Shown in pieces: positions 27,271 through 38,427 of a stretch of 64,000 nt of DNA. The stretch spans positions 59,546 through 123,545 of the forward strand of contig JBNKDU010000002.1 in NCBI GenBank assembly GCA_050288425.1, written 5' to 3'. How positions within the stretch are numbered: position 1 is the first letter of the stretch; every line of letters starts with the position of its first letter. The notes below the pieces were generated by a model. The model saw nothing but the letters and a program-made list of their open reading frames with translations, had not been told where the DNA came from and ran no database searches. The position numbers were made by a program, and so were the translations under genes. The DNA comes from JARRKU01 sp050288425. Lineage in GTDB: Bacteria > Desulfobacterota > Desulfobacteria > Desulfobacterales > Desulfosarcinaceae.

Positions 27271-27413
27271 TTCCGGATCCCGGCCGGACTCGAGCCGCAG
27301 GGAGCCGCGACTTGCCTATCCGCCGGGAATGGTGTTAAATGGCGTTCCATCCGATGAGGATGTTGGGTCCTGTCGATTCACGGGAATGACCGTACAACCA
27401 AGGAGGATTCGGA

Positions 27414-28796
27414 ATGAACGCCACCAGTGTGATTCTCTCGCCCAGTGAGATTCCCCGCCAATGGTACAACATCTTGGCCGACATCAAACTCAACCCCCCC
27501 TTGGGGCCCGACGGCAAGCCCGTGGGACCCGACGACCTGGCCCCGGTCTTTCCCATGAACATCATCGAGCAGGAGGTCAGCCAGGAACGTTGGATCGACA
27601 TCCCCGAACCGGTCCTCGATGTCCTGGCCATCTGGCGGCCGGCGCCGCTGATGCGCGCCCTTCGGCTGGAGAAGGCCCTGGGAACCCCGGCCCGCATCTA
27701 TTACAAATACGAAGGCGTCAGCCCGCCGGGCAGCCACAAGCCCAACACGGCCGTGCCCCAGGCCTACTACAACAAGGTCTTCGGCATCGAGAACATCACC
27801 ACCGAAACCGGCGCCGGCCAGTGGGGCAGCGCCCTCTCCTTTGCCTGTGCCCAATTCGGCCTGACCTGCAAGGTCTACATGGTGCGGGTGAGTTTCGATC
27901 AGAAACCATATCGCAAAGCCATGATGGAGACCTGGGGCGGCAAATGCATCGCCAGCCCCAGCACCGAGACCCAGGCCGGCCGCGCCGCCCTGGAGAAGGA
28001 TCCCGACACGCCGGGAAGCCTGGGCATCGCCATCAGCGAAGCCATCGAGGCGGCCGTCAGCGATCAAAGCGGCAAGACCCGCTACTCCCTGGGCAGCGTA
28101 TTGAACCACGTCCTGCTCCACCAGACCATCATCGGCCTGGAGGCCAAGAAGCAACTGGCCATGATCGAGGAATATCCCGACATCATCATCGGTTGCGCCG
28201 GAGGCGGCAGCAATTTCGCCGGCCTGGCCTTCCCCTTCGTCCAGGACAAGATCAACGGCAAGCATCTCGAAATCTACCCGGTGGAGCCCAAGGCCTGTCC
28301 CACCCTGACCCGGGCGCCGTTCGCGTACGATCATGGCGACACGGCCCGCTACACGCCGCTGCTGCCCATGCACAGCCTGGGGCATGGCTTCGTTCCGGCG
28401 CCCATCCACGCCGGAGGACTGCGGTACCACGGCATGGCGCCCACCGTCAGCCAGCTGGTGCACGAGGGGCTGATTACGGCCAAGTCGGTGGCCCAACTGG
28501 AGGCCTACGAGGCCGGTGTGACCTGGGCCCGCACCGAGGGGGTGATTCCCGCCCCCGAGACCAGCAATGCCATCGCCCAGGTGATCAAGGAGGCCCGGCA
28601 AGCCAAGGAAGAGGGCCGGGAAAAGGTGATCGTCTTTTCCTTCAGCGGCCATGGATTGCTGGATTTGACCGGCTACGAAAAGTATCTGGCCGGCGAGCTC
28701 ACCGATTTCACCCTCAGCGAGGAGGAGATGGCCCGGTCCACGGCGGTTCTCGAAAACCATCCCAAGCCGCAGGACCTGAAGAGCGATCGTCCGTAA
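27414..28796 (+). CDS. TrpB2-type tryptophan synthase beta-like PLP enzyme
   Basis: A 460-residue protein of the TrpB2 subfamily, longer than ordinary TrpB. The N-terminal extension carries LSPSEIPRQWYNI and LGPDGKPVGPDDLAPVFPM, typical of TrpB2. The PLP lysine is in KYEGVSPPGSHKPNTAVPQA, followed by TTETGAGQWGSALSFACAQF and the phosphate site GCAGGGSNFAG. TrpB2 enzymes can make tryptophan from serine and indole (or O-phosphoserine) without TrpA and may salvage indole. GGAGG precedes the ATG. It is about 3.2 kb from, and divergent to, the trpBA operon. Confidence 0.93.
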   Translation: MNATSVILSPSEIPRQWYNILADIKLNPPLGPDGKPVGPDDLAPVFPMNIIEQEVSQERWIDIPEPVLDVLAIWRPAPLMRALRLEKALGTPARIYYKYEGVSPPGSHKPNTAVPQAYYNKVFGIENITTETGAGQWGSALSFACAQFGLTCKVYMVRVSFDQKPYRKAMMETWGGKCIASPSTETQAGRAALEKDPDTPGSLGIAISEAIEAAVSDQSGKTRYSLGSVLNHVLLHQTIIGLEAKKQLAMIEEYPDIIIGCAGGGSNFAGLAFPFVQDKINGKHLEIYPVEPKACPTLTRAPFAYDHGDTARYTPLLPMHSLGHGFVPAPIHAGGLRYHGMAPTVSQLVHEGLITAKSVAQLEAYEAGVTWARTEGVIPAPETSNAIAQVIKEARQAKEEGREKVIVFSFSGHGLLDLTGYEKYLAGELTDFTLSEEEMARSTAVLENHPKPQDLKSDRP

Positions 28797-28801
28797 AACC
28801 A

Positions 28802-28838
28802 AAGGGGCGTGCAGGTTACCGCCCCTTCTCCTGTTTTA
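28802..28838 (+). terminator. Rho-independent terminator after trpB2
   Basis: The stem AAGGGGCG (28802-28809) with CGCCCCTT (28820-28827), a 10-base loop, then TCTCCTGTTTT. It lies between the trpB2 stop and the following small gene, whose Shine-Dalgarno AGGAG immediately follows. Confidence 0.75.
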
Positions 28839-28850
28839 TTAGGAGCCGAT

Positions 28851-29123
28851 ATGCCCCCTCCGGACGAAATAAGCCGCCTGGAACGCCACTGCCCGCGCCT
28901 GGGCCATGTGGTCCGTTTCGACTACTGCCGTTCCATGGACGGCGACCGGGCGCCGTGTTTCAAGAGCCTGGACTGTTGGTGGGAACGCTTCGACGTGGTC
29001 GCCTATTTCCGCCACCGGCTGCCAATGGCGGATTTCGACCGGCTCTCCAGCGGACGACCGCCGGAAAAAGTGGCCAGCCTGGTGAATTTGATCCGCCTGG
29101 CCCAGGAACGTTGCCGGCGATAA
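28851..29123 (+). CDS. Small cysteine-containing protein of unknown function
   Basis: A 90-residue protein (MPPPDEISRLERHCPRLGHV and onward) with cysteines spaced as CPRLGH, DYCR, APCFKSLDCW and QERCRR. The pattern CPRLG...FxYC...C...DCW suggests a redox or metal-binding role, perhaps a small iron-sulfur or zinc site; no known enzyme motif is present. AGGAG is five bases before the ATG at 28851. It could be read through from trpB2 despite the terminator. I do not recognise a named family. Confidence 0.7.
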   Translation: MPPPDEISRLERHCPRLGHVVRFDYCRSMDGDRAPCFKSLDCWWERFDVVAYFRHRLPMADFDRLSSGRPPEKVASLVNLIRLAQERCRR

Positions 29124-29465
29124 TTGGAATAAAAGAAAACGCGGTTATCCGGAATGCCCAAGTTGCATGTGACTGCAGGTCTTTTGCTGCCATTCCATAT
29201 AGTCAAATCGTTGAATCGTCGAATTGTCAAATGGGGAAAGGCATTTTGCCTTATTCAATATTGCTGCAAAATCTATGGAATAGAATTCCACTCCCGATTT
29301 GACAATTCGACGATTTAACCAATTCAACTTTGCATAATTGGCACGGATTCGGGCTGCCTTCCAGCCAGCTTGAGCTTTGTGGATGAGCGCGAAAAAAAAA
29401 GGAATCCGTCCGGAACGACCAACCGCATTTTCCCGCGATACGGCGCCGACCCGACGAACGTCGGC
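29124..29465. repeat. AT-rich intergenic region with an inverted repeat
   Basis: A perfect 19-base inverted repeat lies at 29214-29232 and 29297-29315 (AATCGTCGAATTGTCAAAT in one arm). Around it are short variant repeats of the type GTCAAAT, TTGAAT and TCGAATT, with a small GGCATTTTGCC hairpin inside the loop. The base composition differs sharply from the neighbouring genes. No protein is supported. Confidence 0.8.
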
Positions 29466-30629
29466 TCATCCACCCACATATACCCGCGGTACCCGCGCCA
29501 TCAGGTTGGTCACCACTTCGTAGTTGATGGTCTTTGCCTCCCGGGCGATTTCGTCCGCGGTGATGACTTCGTTCCCCTGCCGGCCGATGACCACCACCTC
29601 GTCCCCCACCTGTGCCCGGCTGTTCCGGCCCAGATCGAGCATCACCAGATCCATGCAGACCCGGCCGGCGATGGGGACGCGCCGGCCGTTGACCAGCATC
29701 TGTCCCCGGTTGGACAAGGCGCGGCTGTACCCGTCGCCATATCCTAAAGCGACGGTGGCGATATGGGTCTCTTCGGGGGCTTCCCAGGTGCAGCCGTAGC
29801 TGATTTTGGCCCCTTGGGGGACACGCTTGAGATGCACGATGCGGGATTTCAATTGCAGGGCCGGCCGCAGGTCCAGGGGCCGGCGGAGGGCGTCGGCGTG
29901 GGGATAGAGACCGTAGACGGCAATCCCGGCGCGGACCATGTCCAGATGGCTTTCCGGCAGGTCGATGATGGCCCCGCTGTTGGCGGCATGGTATCTGGGA
30001 ACGGTCAGGCCGGCTTGGGCCACGGAGGCGATCAGACCCTTGAAATCGTCCAGTTGAGAATGGGTGTAGGTCTGGTCGGCATCATCGCTGGCCGCGAAGT
30101 GGGTCCAGATGCCTTCCAGTTGGAGATTCTCCAGGCGGCCGATCTGCAATATCTCTTCCACCGCCCTTGGACGGGAGGCCTCCTGCCGGTCCGAACCGGT
30201 CCGCATGGCATCCGGCCGCAGGCCCATGCGTCCCATGCCGGTATCCACCTTGAGATGGACGGTCACGCGCTGGCCTCGTTTCAGGGCGCCGGACAACCGG
30301 CGGGCACTCTCCAGGGAAAACACGCTGGCCCATAAGTCGTGGTCCGCCAGATCGGGACCGAAGGCTTCCGGCGTATAGCCGAAGATCAGGATGGGCGCTG
30401 CAATGCCGGCCCGGCGCAATTCCAGGGCCTCCTCCACCCGGGCGACACCCAGGCAGGACGCCCCGCCGGCCAGGGCGGCGTGCGCGGTTTCGACGCTGCC
30501 ATGACCGTAGCCGTTGGCCTTGACCGCGACCATCAGCTCTGCCCCGGGCCGGGTAATGCGCCGCAACTCGGCCACGTTGTGCTTGATGGCACCCACATCG
30601 ATTTCCGCCCAGACCAGAGGATCCTGCAT
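29466..30629 (-). CDS. alr: Alanine racemase
   Basis: A 387-residue PLP enzyme that makes D-alanine for peptidoglycan. The PLP lysine is in MVAVKANGYGHGSVE near residue 38. The second catalytic base, a tyrosine, is in AKISYGCTWEAPEE around residue 270. Other motifs are HLKVDTGMGRMGL and IWTHFAASDD, and the C-terminal PIAGRVCMDLVMLDLG. Start as drawn gives the usual N-terminus WAEIDVGAIKHNVAELRR. It stands alone, divergent from the FCD regulator. Confidence 0.97.
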   Translation of the reverse strand: MQDPLVWAEIDVGAIKHNVAELRRITRPGAELMVAVKANGYGHGSVETAHAALAGGASCLGVARVEEALELRRAGIAAPILIFGYTPEAFGPDLADHDLWASVFSLESARRLSGALKRGQRVTVHLKVDTGMGRMGLRPDAMRTGSDRQEASRPRAVEEILQIGRLENLQLEGIWTHFAASDDADQTYTHSQLDDFKGLIASVAQAGLTVPRYHAANSGAIIDLPESHLDMVRAGIAVYGLYPHADALRRPLDLRPALQLKSRIVHLKRVPQGAKISYGCTWEAPEETHIATVALGYGDGYSRALSNRGQMLVNGRRVPIAGRVCMDLVMLDLGRNSRAQVGDEVVVIGRQGNEVITADEIAREAKTINYEVVTNLMARVPRVYVGG

Positions 30630-30828
30630 CGGTGGCCTCTTCTTTTTCCGGAGTTTGCCCTGCTATCGCGCGCGGTCTTCGCAGGCATCGTACCGCGTTT
30701 GTCGCCGGGAGACAACTAGGGGAGCTTGCGGGCACTTGACGCTGTCGCGTGTGGCCCCCAGCGACTGCCCGCTCGCGCAAGGCCGGCTTTAAGGAACGAT
30801 GTTCAGCTGGATTTGATTGGGGGAACTA

Positions 30829-30865
30829 AAATATATTTGACATATATTTCGTGTCGATGTATTGA
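30829..30865 (+). promoter_or_regulatory. Promoter and palindromic operator of the FCD-GntR/TRAP/oxoprolinase operon
   Basis: TTGACA (30837-30842), a 17-base spacer and TATTGA (30860-30865). The -35 sits inside a perfect palindrome AAATATAT-TTGAC-ATATATTT (30829-30849), a good candidate operator for the regulator encoded 55 bases downstream. Confidence 0.7.
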
Positions 30866-30903
30866 CCTCTCAGCTGATATCTTCTCTGGCCGGGAGCGAA
30901 CGC

Positions 30904-31620
30904 ATGACCGCCGATCCATCCGGTAGAAATTCCATATCCTCCAACGGTGCAGGCAACCGACGCTCTCTGAGCGACAGAGCCTATGCAGCCCTCTACACAA
31001 AAATCGTCTCACTCGAATACAGGCCCGGTCAGCACCTGGAGGAGGCGGTGCTGGTGGACGAACTGGGAATCGGCCGCACCCCGGTGCGCGAGGCGCTGCA
31101 ACGGCTTGCGGCCGATCTGCTGGTGGCCTCCCAGCCCGGCAAGGGCTTTATCGTTCGCCCCATCACCCTGCAGAACACCAAGGCGGCCTTTGCCGCCCTC
31201 CAGATACTGGAGCTGGGCGTGGCCGACCTGGCCGTGCGCCAGGAAAACCGTCTGTTGCTGGAAAGCATGCGCGAAACCAACCAGGCGGTGGCCGACGCGG
31301 TGGCGCGGATGGACATCTACTGCCTGGTGGAGGCCAACAGCGAGTTCCACGATGCTTATGCCCGCTGTTCGGACAACATCTACCTGGTCCAGGGCCTGCG
31401 GCGGGTGCGCTGCGAGACCAACCGCCTGGCCTACCTCTCTTTCGGCAACGAAATCGATCCCGCCCGCGACCTTGAGGAACATTATGCCTCGGTGATCGAC
31501 CAGCACAACAGCGTGATCGCGGCCCTCCAGGATCGGGACGTGGATCGTTTGAAAGAATTGATCGTCGAGCACATCGGAATATTCAAGAACCGCATCATCC
31601 GCTATCTGGCGGAGTTCTGA
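30904..31620 (+). CDS. GntR-family regulator, FadR/FCD type
   Basis: A 238-residue protein. The winged helix is at about residues 20-85 (LSDRAYAALYTKIVSLEYRP, LVDELGIGRTPVREALQRLA, GFIVRPITLQN). The FCD domain follows, with metal-binding histidines in NSEFHDAY and DQHNSVIAAL / VEHIGIFKNRI. It would sense a small organic acid bound with a metal ion. GGGAG seven bases before the ATG at 30904 sets the start; the frame reaches further back into the promoter. First gene of the TRAP/oxoprolinase operon. Confidence 0.9.
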   Translation: MTADPSGRNSISSNGAGNRRSLSDRAYAALYTKIVSLEYRPGQHLEEAVLVDELGIGRTPVREALQRLAADLLVASQPGKGFIVRPITLQNTKAAFAALQILELGVADLAVRQENRLLLESMRETNQAVADAVARMDIYCLVEANSEFHDAYARCSDNIYLVQGLRRVRCETNRLAYLSFGNEIDPARDLEEHYASVIDQHNSVIAALQDRDVDRLKELIVEHIGIFKNRIIRYLAEF

Positions 31621-31642
31621 CTGCAAAAACAAGGAGGGTGTC

Positions 31643-32632
31643 ATGAAGAAGTTGCTGACCATCGGTCTGGTGATGCTTGTGGTCTGCCTTGCCGTCTCCG
31701 ACGCAACGGCCGAGACCAAATGGGATATGCACCTGAACTACCCGGCGGGCAATTTCCACTCCCAGGGGGCCCAACGGTTCGCCGACCGGGTCAAGGAGGC
31801 CACCCACGGCGAGCTGACCATCGTGCTGCATCCCGGTGCGGCCCTGGGGTTCAAAGGCCCCGAGCTGCTGCGCGCCCTGGCCGAGGGCCAGCTGGCCGTC
31901 GCCGAAGTGCCCACCGGCATGGTGGAAGGCGACGCTCCGGTGCTGGCCCTGACCGCCCAGCCGTTCATCTCCACCAATGCCTTCGAGCAGCGGCTGCTCT
32001 ACCAATTGTCCAAACCCACCTATGCCGGGGTGCTCAAACGCTTCAACCAGTTCACCCTCTATACCTCGGTATGGCCGTTTTCCGGAATCTACACCCAGCG
32101 CCCCGTTACCTCGGCCGAAGAACTGAAGGGATTGAAGATGCGGGTCTATGACGGAACCGGGCTCGATTTCGGCAAAGCCACCGGCATCGCCGCCCGCAAG
32201 ATGCCCTTCAGCGAAGTCTATCCGGCCATGAAGGCCGGCCTGCTCGACTCCATGTATACCAGCTCGGTTTCCGGGGTGGACGCCAAGGCGTGGGAAGTGC
32301 TCCATTACTTCACCCCCATCAACATCGTCGGTCCGGTGAACATGATCAACGTCAACCTGGATGCCTGGAACAAGCTGCCGAAAAAGATCCAGGAGACCGT
32401 TCTGGAGGTCGCCGCCGAGATGGAAGACGAGATGTGGAATCTGGCCGGCGATATGGACCGCAAGAGCCGGGAGACCCTGGTTTCCAATGGCATGCAGGTG
32501 ACCCCGGTCAAAAAATCCTTCCGCCGCGAGCTGGATGGGATCGGCGTCGAGCTGCGTGCCCAGTGGTCTTCCAAGGCCGGGGCCGATGCACAGAAGATCC
32601 TGGATGAATACAAGCGCATTACGGGCCGCTAG
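31643..32632 (+). CDS. dctP: TRAP transporter substrate-binding protein (DctP family)
   Basis: A 329-residue protein with a signal peptide (MKKLLTIGLVMLVVCLAVSD, cleavage near ATA-ET). It carries DctP motifs: KWDMHLNYPAGNFHSQGAQR, GPELLRALAEGQLAVAE, LKGLKMRVYDGTGLDFGKA and MKAGLLDSMYTSSVSG. The arginine in MRVYDG is the carboxylate-binding residue of TRAP receptors. It binds an organic acid in the periplasm. GGAGG precedes the ATG, 22 bases after the regulator. The substrate is inferred from the neighbour to be 5-oxoproline or a related acid. Confidence 0.93.
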   Translation: MKKLLTIGLVMLVVCLAVSDATAETKWDMHLNYPAGNFHSQGAQRFADRVKEATHGELTIVLHPGAALGFKGPELLRALAEGQLAVAEVPTGMVEGDAPVLALTAQPFISTNAFEQRLLYQLSKPTYAGVLKRFNQFTLYTSVWPFSGIYTQRPVTSAEELKGLKMRVYDGTGLDFGKATGIAARKMPFSEVYPAMKAGLLDSMYTSSVSGVDAKAWEVLHYFTPINIVGPVNMINVNLDAWNKLPKKIQETVLEVAAEMEDEMWNLAGDMDRKSRETLVSNGMQVTPVKKSFRRELDGIGVELRAQWSSKAGADAQKILDEYKRITGR

Positions 32633-32704
32633 CACCCTGCCCGGTGAAGGGAAAACCGATGGATCCGGCGGCGGCCGGGTGAGGCCGGGAAGCGGGAAGT
32701 GCAA

Positions 32705-33208
32705 ATGAAGCGAATCATCCAGTTCACCGAAGGCATCAGTCTATGGGCGGCCCGGGTCTCCGCCGTGCTGCTCGGACTGATGACCGTGCTGATCCTCATC
32801 GAAATCCTGCTCTGGAACACCATGGAGAAGTCCACCCTGATCGCCGATGAATACTGCGCATACGGCCTGGCGGCCATTATCTTCCTCGGATCGGGGTATT
32901 GCCTCAAGGAGCGGGGCCACATCCGCATCACCCTCGTCCTCGGACTCCTGCCGGACGCCTGGGCCCGCTGGATCACCTGCCTGGCCACGGCCCTGACCAC
33001 CGCGGTGATGGGAATTCTGTGGTGGTACCTGTACAAAATGGTGGCCGCCACCTGGCGCTACCATACCACTTCGGGCACCCTGACCAACACGCCCCTCTGG
33101 GTTCCCCAGGCCCTGATGCTCGTGGGGGCGGCCTGTTTCCTGATCCAATTGGCGGGCACGACCCTGAAGACCTTTCAGGCCATCGGCACGGGGGAGGATG
33201 TGATCTGA
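32705..33208 (+). CDS. dctQ: TRAP transporter small permease (DctQ family)
   Basis: A 167-residue protein with four hydrophobic helices (VSAVLLGLMTVLILIEILLW, AYGLAAIIFLGSGYC, LATALTTAVMGILWWYLYKM, ALMLVGAACFLIQLAGTTL). DctQ is the small membrane subunit of TRAP transporters. A GTG two codons earlier is possible, but ATG at 32705 is simpler. Its stop shares one base with the start of the large permease (TGATG). Confidence 0.92.
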   Translation: MKRIIQFTEGISLWAARVSAVLLGLMTVLILIEILLWNTMEKSTLIADEYCAYGLAAIIFLGSGYCLKERGHIRITLVLGLLPDAWARWITCLATALTTAVMGILWWYLYKMVAATWRYHTTSGTLTNTPLWVPQALMLVGAACFLIQLAGTTLKTFQAIGTGEDVI

Positions 33209-34518
33209 TGGAAGCGGGCATGGCCTTGATGGCCCTGGTGGTATTCGGCGTCCTCTTTTTCTGCCTGGCCTGCGGCGTCTGGGTGGGATTTTCGCTGTTG
33301 ATCGTCGGATTCGTGGGCATGTCCCTGTTCAGCCCCCTGCCCGGGGGCGGCAACATGGCCTCCTCGGTGTGGGCCACCATCGAGAAGTGGGAATATGTGG
33401 CCCTGCCCATGTTCATTCTCATGGGCGAGATTCTCTACCGTTCGGGGATATCGGAGAAGCTCTTCCGGGCTCTGGTGCCCTGGCTCTACCGGCTTCCCGG
33501 CGGATTGCTGCTGATGAACATCCTCTCGTGCACGCTGTTCGCCGCCGTTTCCGGCTCCAGCGCCGCCACCACGGCCACCGTCGGCCGCATCACCCTGGCC
33601 GAGCTGGACAAGCTGGGTTACGACCGGCGCATCGCCATGGGGTCCCTGGCCGGTGCCGGTACCCTGGGGTTTCTGATTCCGCCGTCGCTGATCATGATCG
33701 TCTATGCCATTCTGGCCGGTGTGTCCATCGGCAAGATGTTCGTGGCCGGCATCCTGCCGGGACTGCTGCTCTCCGGGATCTATTCGGCCTACATCATCTA
33801 CCGCGGCATCCGCAATCCCGAGATCGCACCCCGCATGCAGGCCCATTACACCTGGGCGGAACGGATCGCGTCCCTCAAAGACCTGGCGCCGACCCTGATT
33901 CTCATCCTCATGGTGCTGGGCAGCATTTACGCCGGCGTGGCCACCCCCACCGAGGCGGCGGCCCTGGGCGTGTTCGGCGCCACCGTCTTCGCCTTCCTCA
34001 ACCGGCAGATGAACCCGAAGATACTCTTCGGCTGCCTGGTGGGGGCCGTCAAGACCAACGCGATGATCATGATCATCGTGGTGGGGGCGGGCTTTCTCTC
34101 CCGGGTGATGGGTTTTTTGGGCATTCCGGCGGCCCTCACCCAGGCCATCACCGGACTGCAGTTGTCGCCCTACCTCCTGATGGTGCTGCTGGGGCTGGTT
34201 TATGTTGTGCTGGGTTGCCTGCTGGACGGGTTTTCCATCGTGGTGATGACCCTGCCCATCGCCCTGCCCATGGTGGTGGCCGCCGGGTTCGACCCCATCT
34301 GGTTCGGCATCTACCTGATTCTCATGGTGGAGGTCAGCCAGATAACGCCGCCGGTGGGATTCAACCTCTTCGTCATCCAGGGACTCACCGGCGAGCCCAT
34401 CATGCGTATCGCCGTGCACGCCCTGCCTTTTTTCTTCCTGATGCTGCTCACCACGGCCATCATCACGGCATTTCCCCAGATCGCCCTCTACCTGCCCCAG
34501 TTGATGACGGTGAAATAG
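33208..34518 (+). CDS. dctM: TRAP transporter large permease (DctM family)
   Basis: A 436-residue protein with about twelve hydrophobic segments. Conserved DctM motifs include LPMFILMGEILYRSGI, SGSSAATTATVGRITL and PPSLIMIVYAILAGVSIGK. It uses the sodium gradient to take up the acid delivered by DctP. The start at 33208 overlaps the dctQ stop by one base with GGGGAGG upstream; the frame is open further back but reads through dctQ in another frame. Confidence 0.94.
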   Translation: MEAGMALMALVVFGVLFFCLACGVWVGFSLLIVGFVGMSLFSPLPGGGNMASSVWATIEKWEYVALPMFILMGEILYRSGISEKLFRALVPWLYRLPGGLLLMNILSCTLFAAVSGSSAATTATVGRITLAELDKLGYDRRIAMGSLAGAGTLGFLIPPSLIMIVYAILAGVSIGKMFVAGILPGLLLSGIYSAYIIYRGIRNPEIAPRMQAHYTWAERIASLKDLAPTLILILMVLGSIYAGVATPTEAAALGVFGATVFAFLNRQMNPKILFGCLVGAVKTNAMIMIIVVGAGFLSRVMGFLGIPAALTQAITGLQLSPYLLMVLLGLVYVVLGCLLDGFSIVVMTLPIALPMVVAAGFDPIWFGIYLILMVEVSQITPPVGFNLFVIQGLTGEPIMRIAVHALPFFFLMLLTTAIITAFPQIALYLPQLMTVK

Positions 34519-34564
34519 GCATGCTTGCTGCAACCGGTATCCATCCACAGAAAAGAAGACAATC

Positions 34565-38326
<3,762 letters not shown>

Positions 38327-38389
38327 ATTATTGATGGCCCATAATCATGCGATGGCCGTTGGGGTCGGGTGATTGGCGGAGATGGAGAA

Positions 38390-38427
38390 AAACGGGTGGA
38401 AGGCGATCTCTTGCCTTCCTCCCGTTT
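38390..38427. terminator. Terminator hairpin between the oxoprolinase gene and lon
   Basis: A 15-bp stem with one T-T mismatch: AAACGGG-T-GGAAGGC (38390-38404) with GCCTTCC-T-CCCGTTT (38413-38427). On the minus strand it is followed by TTTTTCTCC, so it is best as the lon terminator; it may also serve the converging plus-strand transcript. Confidence 0.85.

Noticed and set aside
29145..29327. Minus-strand frame of 60 codons in the AT-rich intergenic patch
   Set aside because: The reading comes from the short variant repeats; it has no start signal and no family character.
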